Part shown: positions 32,266-37,214 of the stretch, one piece after another
Numbering within the stretch: the first letter of the stretch is position 1
Layout of the letters: every line of letters begins with the position of its first letter
Origin: an uncultured Verrucomicrobiota bacterium
Lineage (GTDB): Bacteria; Verrucomicrobiota; Verrucomicrobiia; Limisphaerales; CAIYYI01
Length of the DNA: 37,214 nt
NCBI GenBank assembly: GCA_903930345.1
Contig: CAIYYI010000035.1
Span: forward strand, 1-37,214
Direction of reading: 5' to 3'
The notes under the pieces: model-generated
The model's input: the letters and a program-made list of their open reading frames with translations, nothing else
What the model was told of the DNA's origin: nothing
Database searches by the model: none
Position numbers and translations under genes: made by a program

Positions 32266-32294
32266 TTGATACCCGGTTTTCAGTGCCCTGTCAA
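32266..32294 (-). promoter_or_regulatory. Sigma70-type promoter for the TetR gene
   Basis: On the minus strand, a perfect TTGACA, a 17-bp spacer and TATCAA. The predicted start falls within the operator, leaving about 10 nt or less of leader before the ATG. Confidence 0.6.
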
Positions 32295-32344
32295 ACAGCG
32301 TTTTGCGTTTTCCGCAGACGATGGGCCAGCCTGCCAAGAACGCA

Positions 32345-32372
32345 TTGACGCTGCCAGTTTCTCCGGTAGCTT
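32345..32372 (+). promoter_or_regulatory. Candidate nadA promoter, possibly giving a leaderless mRNA
   Basis: TTGACG, a 16-bp spacer and TAGCTT. The -10 ends 6 nt before the nadA ATG at 32379, so the predicted first transcribed base is at or next to the start codon. Confidence 0.45.
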
Positions 32373-32378
32373 ATCCCC

Positions 32379-33380
32379 ATGACTGAAGTGACTGATCCGC
32401 AGCCCGCGCTGGTCGATTGTGTGGAAGCCCGTCCGCCGCTCTCGCCGGAGCGTTGCGATGCCCTGACCCGCGACATTTTGCGCGTGAAAAAGCAGGTCAA
32501 CGCGGTCATCCTGGCCCACAATTACCAGGTGGCGGAGATTCAGGATGTGGCGGATTACGTGGGTGATTCGCTGGGGCTGGCCCAGCAGGCGGCGCGCACC
32601 ACGGCTGATGTGATCGTTTTTGCCGGGGTCCACTTCATGGCGGAAACCGCCAAAATCCTCAACCCGAACAAGATCGTGGTGCTGCCGGACAAAGACGCGG
32701 GGTGTTCCTTGGAAGAAAGCTGCCCGGGGCCCAAGCTGAAAGAGTTGCAGGAGACCAATCCCAATTTTTACACCATCAGCTACATCAATTGCAGTGCGGC
32801 GGTGAAGGCGCTGAGCGACGTCATCTGCACCAGCGGCAACGCGGTCAAGATCGTCAATCACTCTCCCAAAGACCGCGATTTGCTGTTTGTGCCCGATGAA
32901 AACCTCGGGGCCTGGGTGATGGAGCAGACCGGGCGCAAGATGCATTTGTGGAAGGGCAACTGCTACGCCCACATGGAATTCACCCACGCCAATGTGACGC
33001 GCATCCGACGGTTGCACCCACAGGCCCCGCTGGTGGCCCACCCGGAATGCACCCAGGCGGTGCGCATGCTGGCGGACGTGGTTTGCTCCACGGAGCGGAT
33101 GATTGATTACTGCAAAAAGAGCCCGGCTTCGGCGTTTATCATTGTCACAGAAGCCGACATGGTCCACCGGTTGCGCAAGGAATGCCCAGGCAAGGAATTC
33201 ATCCGGGTGGCTCTCTCCAACTGCGCCTGCAATGAGTGCAAATTCATGAAAATGAACACACTGGAAAAGCTGTATGAGTGCATGGCCAACCTGCATCCTC
33301 GCGTGGAAATGAGCCCGGAAATCATCGCGCGGGCGCGCCTGCCCATTGAACGGATGCTGGAAATCTCCGCCCGGGCCTGA
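32379..33380 (+). CDS. nadA: Quinolinate synthase A
   Basis: 333 residues. NadA condenses iminoaspartate and dihydroxyacetone phosphate to quinolinate in NAD synthesis, using a 4Fe-4S cluster. Family marks are VILAHNYQVAEIQDVADYVGDS, VIVFAGVHFMAETAKIL, NPNKIVVLPD and the cluster cysteines: C109 (DKDAGCSL), C195 (KGNCYAH) and one from the C282-A-C284-N-E-C287 group, probably C287. VAHPECTQAV and ITVTEADM-like segments (IIVTEADMVHRL) are also present. No nadB or nadC is adjacent in the window. The upstream region has a promoter so close that the mRNA may lack a leader. A repeat element starts 7 nt after the stop codon. Confidence 0.97.
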   Translation: MTEVTDPQPALVDCVEARPPLSPERCDALTRDILRVKKQVNAVILAHNYQVAEIQDVADYVGDSLGLAQQAARTTADVIVFAGVHFMAETAKILNPNKIVVLPDKDAGCSLEESCPGPKLKELQETNPNFYTISYINCSAAVKALSDVICTSGNAVKIVNHSPKDRDLLFVPDENLGAWVMEQTGRKMHLWKGNCYAHMEFTHANVTRIRRLHPQAPLVAHPECTQAVRMLADVVCSTERMIDYCKKSPASAFIIVTEADMVHRLRKECPGKEFIRVALSNCACNECKFMKMNTLEKLYECMANLHPRVEMSPEIIARARLPIERMLEISARA

Positions 33381-33387
33381 GATCAAC

Positions 33388-33456
33388 GAGCCTTCAAGCC
33401 GAGCCGAATTCGCTGGTTTTTTGGGCCGCTGGCGTGGTTGCTCGCCCGTCACCGAT
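33388..33456 (+). repeat. Repeat copy A, 7 nt after the nadA stop
   Basis: By hand alignment it matches copy B (35569-35637) at 57 of 69 positions without gaps. Both copies share CCTTCAAG, AATTCGCT, six T residues, GGCCGCTGG and GTTGCTCG. Both begin exactly 7 nt downstream of a stop codon. It could be a 3' element/terminator (a weak AGC...GCT stem before the T-run) or a dispersed repeat. Confidence 0.7.
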
Positions 33457-33542
33457 TCTCCGGGGTGGACAATAGTTTGCGATTGTTCTCCCGTTGGGCG
33501 AGGTTTACGGGTAAATTTGCTTCGAGTCAAATCGACTCTGCC

Positions 33543-35561
33543 ATGACACCTAAACTTTTTTCCGAACTGGGCCTGTCCCCCGAACTGCTGAAAGCCATTG
33601 ATAAACTGGGCTTTGAGCAGGCATCGCCCATTCAAGCGCAAACCATTCCCCTGCTGTTGCAAGGCAAGGATCTGGTGGGCCAATCCCAAACCGGCTCCGG
33701 CAAAACCATTGCGTTTGCGGCCCCCGCCATCGAAAAAGTGAACCCGCAAAAGCGGGAAACCCAGGTGCTAATCCTCTGCCCCACCCGCGAACTGGCCGTG
33801 CAGGTTTCGGAGGAAGTGCATAAATTGACCACCTTTAAACGGGGCATCCACGCGCTGCCCATCTACGGGGGGCAATCGTATGAGCGCCAATTGCTGGGGT
33901 TGCGTCAGGGGGCACATATTGTCATCGGCACGCCGGGCCGCGTGATGGACCACATGCAACGGGGCACCATGCGCCTGAACACGGTGAAGATGGTGATCCT
34001 GGATGAGGCGGACGTCATGTTGAACATGGGCTTCCGGGAGGATATCGAGTTCATTCTGAAGGCGGTGCCCACCGAGCGGCAAACCGTCTTTTTCTGCGCC
34101 ACCATGCCGCGGGCCATCCTGGATTTGATCCAGACCTTCGCCCGCGAACCGCAGAGTGTGCGCATCCAGCAAACCGCCCTCACCACCCCCACCATCGAGC
34201 AGGTGTATTACGAGGTCATGGGGCGCTACAAGGTGGAATTGCTCACCCGGCTGATCGATCTGCACGACTTCAAGTTTGGCATCATCTTTTGCAACACCAA
34301 GCGCATGGTGGACGATCTGGTGGATCACCTGGAGGCGCAGGGTTACTCCGCCGACCGCCTGCACGGCGACATGAGCCAGCAGATGCGCGACCGGGTGATG
34401 AACCGCTTCCGCAAATCCGGCTTGGAATTCCTGGTCGCCACGGACGTGGCCGCACGCGGCATTGACGTGGACGACGTGGAGGTGGTCTTCAATTATGACC
34501 TGCCCTACGATGTGGAGGATTACGTGCACCGGATCGGCCGGACCGGGCGGGCGGGGCGCAGCGGCATGGCGATCTCTTTCGTGGCGGGACGGGAACTGTT
34601 TCAGATCAGTTCCATTGAGCGCTATTCCCGCCAACGCATCCGTCGCGGCCGTCCCCCCACCGCCCAAGAGGTGATGGATGCGCGCGCCGGCCAGTTTCTG
34701 GACACAATCCGCGAGGTGCTGCAAGGCAAAAAATTCCAGCCGCAGGATCACCTGATTGAGCATCTGCTGGAAGAGGGATTCTCCTCCACGGACATCTCCT
34801 CGGCGCTGATCCACATGTTACGCGGCGGCAATGAAAATCCCGCCACGGCCAAGCCCGCACCCAAAGAGGGTGTGGCAAGGCCCGGGCCGACAACCGAACG
34901 CCGCGACCGCGATGAACGACCTGACATGCGACCCGAGGCACGGCCCGTCCGCGCCCCCGCCGCCCAGGCACTTCCCGCCCCGATCAGGCCGCGCAAGGAG
35001 ATCGTGATGACGCCGAGGCCGTTGGCACCCAAACCGGCGGCACCGAAGCCGGCCCCCACGCCCAAGCGGGCCGCCGAACCGGTAGCGACCACGGAAGCTA
35101 GGCCATCCGCTCCGGCGGCCACCAGTCCGGTGCCGCCCCCGGCACCATCCGTACCAGCCCCAGCCCCGGTTACTGCCCCGGTGAAGCCAGCGCCCGAAAA
35201 GCCGATCCCAGAGGCGGTGGAGCGCCTGTTGCGGAATGCGGATAAGCGCATGGCGCCGACATCTGATGATGCCCCGGCAACCCCTCCCGCACCGGAGCGT
35301 CCGCCCAAAAAAGTGGTGCCACCCCAGGATCCAAACGCCCGCCTCCATATCAACATCGGTTCAGAAATGGGTGTGGAGGCCAGCGATGTGATATCCGCCA
35401 TCATGGGTGAAACCGGTTTGCCTGCCAAAGTCATCGGCCCGGTGGACCTGCGAGAACGGCATCTTTTTGTGGTGGTGGCAACGGAACACGCCAACGCCAT
35501 CACCTCCCGCCTGAACCGCGCCACGATCAAGGGGCGCAAAGTGAAGGTCAAACTGGCCTAA
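33543..35561 (+). CDS. DEAD-box RNA helicase with Pro/Ala-rich linker and DbpA-type RNA-binding domain
   Basis: 672 residues from MTPKLFSELG. The helicase core (about 1-370) shows the Q motif (GFEQASPIQAQTIP), motif I SQTGSGKT (48-55), PTREL, TPGR, DEAD at D154-D157, motif III as CAT rather than SAT, VATDVAARGID and HRIGRTGRAG. A helical extension follows. A long Pro/Ala/Thr-rich, probably disordered linker spans about 455-595. The last 74 residues (ARLHINIGSEMGVEASDVIS to the end) form a DbpA/CsdA-type RNA-binding domain. It probably works in ribosome assembly or cold-adapted RNA unwinding. The open frame upstream to 33438 is not helicase-like. Related repeats precede and follow the gene. 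Confidence 0.95.
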   Translation: MTPKLFSELGLSPELLKAIDKLGFEQASPIQAQTIPLLLQGKDLVGQSQTGSGKTIAFAAPAIEKVNPQKRETQVLILCPTRELAVQVSEEVHKLTTFKRGIHALPIYGGQSYERQLLGLRQGAHIVIGTPGRVMDHMQRGTMRLNTVKMVILDEADVMLNMGFREDIEFILKAVPTERQTVFFCATMPRAILDLIQTFAREPQSVRIQQTALTTPTIEQVYYEVMGRYKVELLTRLIDLHDFKFGIIFCNTKRMVDDLVDHLEAQGYSADRLHGDMSQQMRDRVMNRFRKSGLEFLVATDVAARGIDVDDVEVVFNYDLPYDVEDYVHRIGRTGRAGRSGMAISFVAGRELFQISSIERYSRQRIRRGRPPTAQEVMDARAGQFLDTIREVLQGKKFQPQDHLIEHLLEEGFSSTDISSALIHMLRGGNENPATAKPAPKEGVARPGPTTERRDRDERPDMRPEARPVRAPAAQALPAPIRPRKEIVMTPRPLAPKPAAPKPAPTPKRAAEPVATTEARPSAPAATSPVPPPAPSVPAPAPVTAPVKPAPEKPIPEAVERLLRNADKRMAPTSDDAPATPPAPERPPKKVVPPQDPNARLHINIGSEMGVEASDVISAIMGETGLPAKVIGPVDLRERHLFVVVATEHANAITSRLNRATIKGRKVKVKLA

Positions 35562-35568
35562 TTCCAAT

Positions 35569-35637
35569 GAACCTTCAAGATTAGCCTAATTCGCTAGTTT
35601 TTTAGGCCGCTGGTGTTGTTGCTCGCTCGTTACAGAT
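35569..35637 (+). repeat. Repeat copy B, 7 nt after the helicase stop
   Basis: This is the partner of copy A (57 of 69 bases identical). Its GGCCGCTGG (35605-35613) is also the reverse complement of CCAGCGGCC at 35669-35677, so this copy can form a larger stem enclosing about 55 nt. Copy A lacks that second arm. It occupies most of the gap between the helicase gene and the Ig-like gene. Confidence 0.7.
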
Positions 35638-35758
35638 CGCTGAGGATATGCGCCTCGCTCGCGCCTATCCAGCGGCCCAAAACCCGGCGCGCCTTTGTCT
35701 TATCTTGAACGCTCGTTGGAATAAAACCGGCCGGTTGTGTCCGGCGGATCAACCTGAA

Positions 35759-35782
35759 CCGTCTCGCGTTACGGCGAGACGG
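35759..35782. terminator. Hairpin with the Ig-like gene's stop codon in its loop region
   Basis: CCGTCTCGC and GCGAGACGG form a perfect 9-bp stem with a 6-nt loop. The TAA of the minus-strand gene (35769-35771) lies in the loop. No T-run follows on the minus strand. It is probably a transcript end structure. Confidence 0.45.
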
Positions 35783-37214
35783 TGGGCATTGGGGTGCGCA
35801 CGCGCAGGAAACGGATAGGGTTACCAGCAGGCTCCCACCAGAGCGTCTCCCAGCGATTGGTGCCACGGGGATAGAGCTTTTGCCAAGGCTGCCAGGTTTG
35901 AAAATCGCCGCTGACCTCGAGCAGGTAGCTGCGGTTGGATATGGCTTGGAAGGAAAGCGGCCCTGCCAGCACGGGCAACGGGGCCAGGCGCAAGCAACTG
36001 TCGGGATCCAACGGGTCCGTGCCGGCCAGGTATTCCGCCAGGTTGGACAGGCCATCTCCATCCGCGTCCAACGAGGCATCAGCCACGTTATTGGTGCCCA
36101 ACCCGTACTGCGCTTCCCAGGCATCCGCCATGCGATCCTGGTCATTGTCCGGCAGCACCTTGATGTAGAAGGAGCTGCTCAACGTCAGATAACCGTACGC
36201 CTCATTCGTCACCAGCACCCGATGCACGATGGTTGCGCCGGGCTGGAGATTGGAGAGGGTGATCGAACAGAAGTCATTGCTCGTGTAAATGTTGGTCAAC
36301 ACCAAGGAAGAGCGCCGCCATTGAAACAGGTACGGAGCCGGGTTGCCTCGCACCCGAACGTGGAGCGTCAAGTCCGCCCCGGCAGTGACCCAGTTGGTGA
36401 GAGGCGGCGCCTCCGTGATCACAGGGATGATCAGGACGGCCAGGCGCGCGGTGCGGCTGCTCACGGACGCCACCGCATCCCTCACCTGCACGTCGTAGTC
36501 ACCTTCGTGGGCGAGCGTAACATTGGTGACGGTCAGCACGCTGTTGGTGGCTTCGGGAATGGGGACCCCATTGAATCCCCACTGGTAAGACAAGGGAGTG
36601 GAACTGGAGGCCACAACGGAAAACACGGCGTTGCTGCCGCTATAGCCATAGTTGGTGAGGCTGCTGGAGGCGCGGTGCTTCACATCTTGCGGCTGCTGCT
36701 GAATGGCGGCAGGGTTCAAAACCGTGAGCCGGATGTCCTCGCTCTGACTCACCCCGTCACCACTGAGCACCAAGACGCGATAAAGGCCGGCCTGGGAAGG
36801 TTGCACGTTGGTCAGCACCAGGGTGTTGTTGGTGGCTCCGGACAGAGTCACCCCCTGATGCCGCCACTGATAATGGAGCGGTGTCGCTCCCGTGGCCTGC
36901 ACTTGCAGCATAACCGTCTGGTTGGAAATAACCGTTTGGGACGGAGTCAGCACCACAATGGTGGGTGGCTGCGAATTGACCCCCTGCCCGCGACCGGGCG
37001 TGGGCCAGCCGGCCTCCCAGGAAAGCAGTTCCGAACCAAACCATCCACCCGGCTTGCGCTGGAGTGAAGCACCCAACCCATCGGCCGCCTCCGGCCACGG
37101 GGCGACATCCTGATACGCCACCAGGTCGGTTATCTGAAAAGCCCAGTTGCCACCGCTGCTCATGCCCAAGGGACGACGCAAGGCGATGGTTTCACCACCG
37201 TTGCTCAACTGACC
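35769..37214 (-). CDS. Large secreted/surface protein, 3' part: lamin-tail-like end, Ig-like repeats, calcium-binding type-3 repeat segment (5' partial)
   Basis: About 481 residues are visible; the frame is open to the window edge, so the N-terminus lies outside. The first 60 residues (NGGETIALRR, then PWPEAADGLGASLQR) look like the end of a lamin-tail domain. Three Ig-like domains follow: about 80-165 (LHYQWRHQGVTLSGATNNTL, then AGLYRVLV), 165-260 (LSYQWGFNGVPIPEATNSVL, GDYDVQV) and 260-350. Next is an Asp-rich calcium-binding segment (DNDQDRMADAW, DADGDGLSNLAEYLAGTDP) of thrombospondin type-3 kind. A C-terminal beta domain (YLLEVSGDFQTWQPW) completes it. It is probably an exported adhesive or scaffold protein; such architectures are common in Verrucomicrobiota. 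Which catalytic module, if any, lies upstream is unknown. Confidence 0.85.
   Translation of the reverse strand, partial: GQLSNGGETIALRRPLGMSSGGNWAFQITDLVAYQDVAPWPEAADGLGASLQRKPGGWFGSELLSWEAGWPTPGRGQGVNSQPPTIVVLTPSQTVISNQTVMLQVQATGATPLHYQWRHQGVTLSGATNNTLVLTNVQPSQAGLYRVLVLSGDGVSQSEDIRLTVLNPAAIQQQPQDVKHRASSSLTNYGYSGSNAVFSVVASSSTPLSYQWGFNGVPIPEATNSVLTVTNVTLAHEGDYDVQVRDAVASVSSRTARLAVLIIPVITEAPPLTNWVTAGADLTLHVRVRGNPAPYLFQWRRSSLVLTNIYTSNDFCSITLSNLQPGATIVHRVLVTNEAYGYLTLSSSFYIKVLPDNDQDRMADAWEAQYGLGTNNVADASLDADGDGLSNLAEYLAGTDPLDPDSCLRLAPLPVLAGPLSFQAISNRSYLLEVSGDFQTWQPWQKLYPRGTNRWETLWWEPAGNPIRFLRVRTPMPTVSP

Noticed and set aside
34748-35551. 267-codon Gly/Ala-rich open frame opposite the helicase linker
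   Set aside because: Same artefact: the antisense of Pro/Ala-rich codons, with no start signals.
1-37214. CRISPR arrays, prophage, integrase or insertion sequences
   Set aside because: No regularly spaced repeats, transposase or integrase motifs, or phage structural genes were seen on either strand.

Overview
The window looks like chromosomal DNA of a diderm, LPS-making bacterium of the Verrucomicrobiota, most like the Pedosphaera/Limisphaera side of the phylum. This placement is inferred from gene content and architecture, with no database search. The pointers are high GC (about 60% by eye), a lipid A/LPS core cluster, a c-di-AMP operon (folP-cdaA-ybbR-glmM), a secreted glycoside hydrolase, and a large secreted protein joining a lamin-tail-like end, Ig-like repeats and a calcium-binding type-3-repeat segment. 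Most translation starts lack a clear Shine-Dalgarno sequence. Several good sigma70-type promoters (TTGACA-like, 16-17 bp, TAnnnT) lie so close to the start codon that leaders would be very short or absent.

Layout. 1-4.7 kb: a hybrid sensor kinase with a c-type haem motif, a GST-like protein and a PIN-PhoH ATPase. 4.7-10.1 kb: a 39-nt perfect palindrome, a secreted GH5-like hydrolase, small envelope proteins (a membrane-anchored coiled-coil protein and a 61-residue lipoprotein), then a YacP-like NYN nuclease overlapping a gene for a proline-rich membrane protein with a vWA-like domain. 10.2-14.9 kb: a tightly packed MarR regulator, LplT-like transporter, Aas-like acyltransferase/acyl-ACP synthetase and alpha/beta hydrolase, which reads as a lysophospholipid recycling operon. 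14.9-17.7 kb (minus): serA and a secreted parvulin-type PPIase.

18.0-21.6 kb: folP-cdaA-ybbR-glmM, linking folate, c-di-AMP and cell-wall amino sugar synthesis. It converges on the tmRNA gene ssrA (minus), whose acceptor stem and tag reading frame are readable. 22.0-27.3 kb: a Sel1-repeat protein, a secreted EF-hand protein, and a minus-strand cluster lpxK, lpxL-like, waaF-like, rnhA with overlapping ends. 27.5-32.3 kb: a PHP-family histidinol phosphatase, a tandem ABC-2-type permease, a paired-hairpin intergenic element, an S24 (LexA/UmuD-like) protein without a DNA-binding domain divergent from an unknown six-helix membrane protein, and a TetR regulator with a visible operator/promoter. 32.4-37.2 kb: nadA, a DEAD-box helicase with a long Pro/Ala-rich linker and DbpA-type RNA-binding end, and the 3' part of the Ig-like protein. 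Two related repeats (57 of 69 matching bases by hand) sit 7 nt after the nadA and helicase stop codons.

I found no CRISPR array, insertion sequence, prophage, rRNA or ordinary tRNA. No single locus is clearly a new system. The best leads are the S24/membrane-protein pair, the NYN/vWA-like pair, the repeats flanking the helicase gene, and the short-leader promoters. With the starts chosen here no gene-free stretch exceeds about 300 bases.
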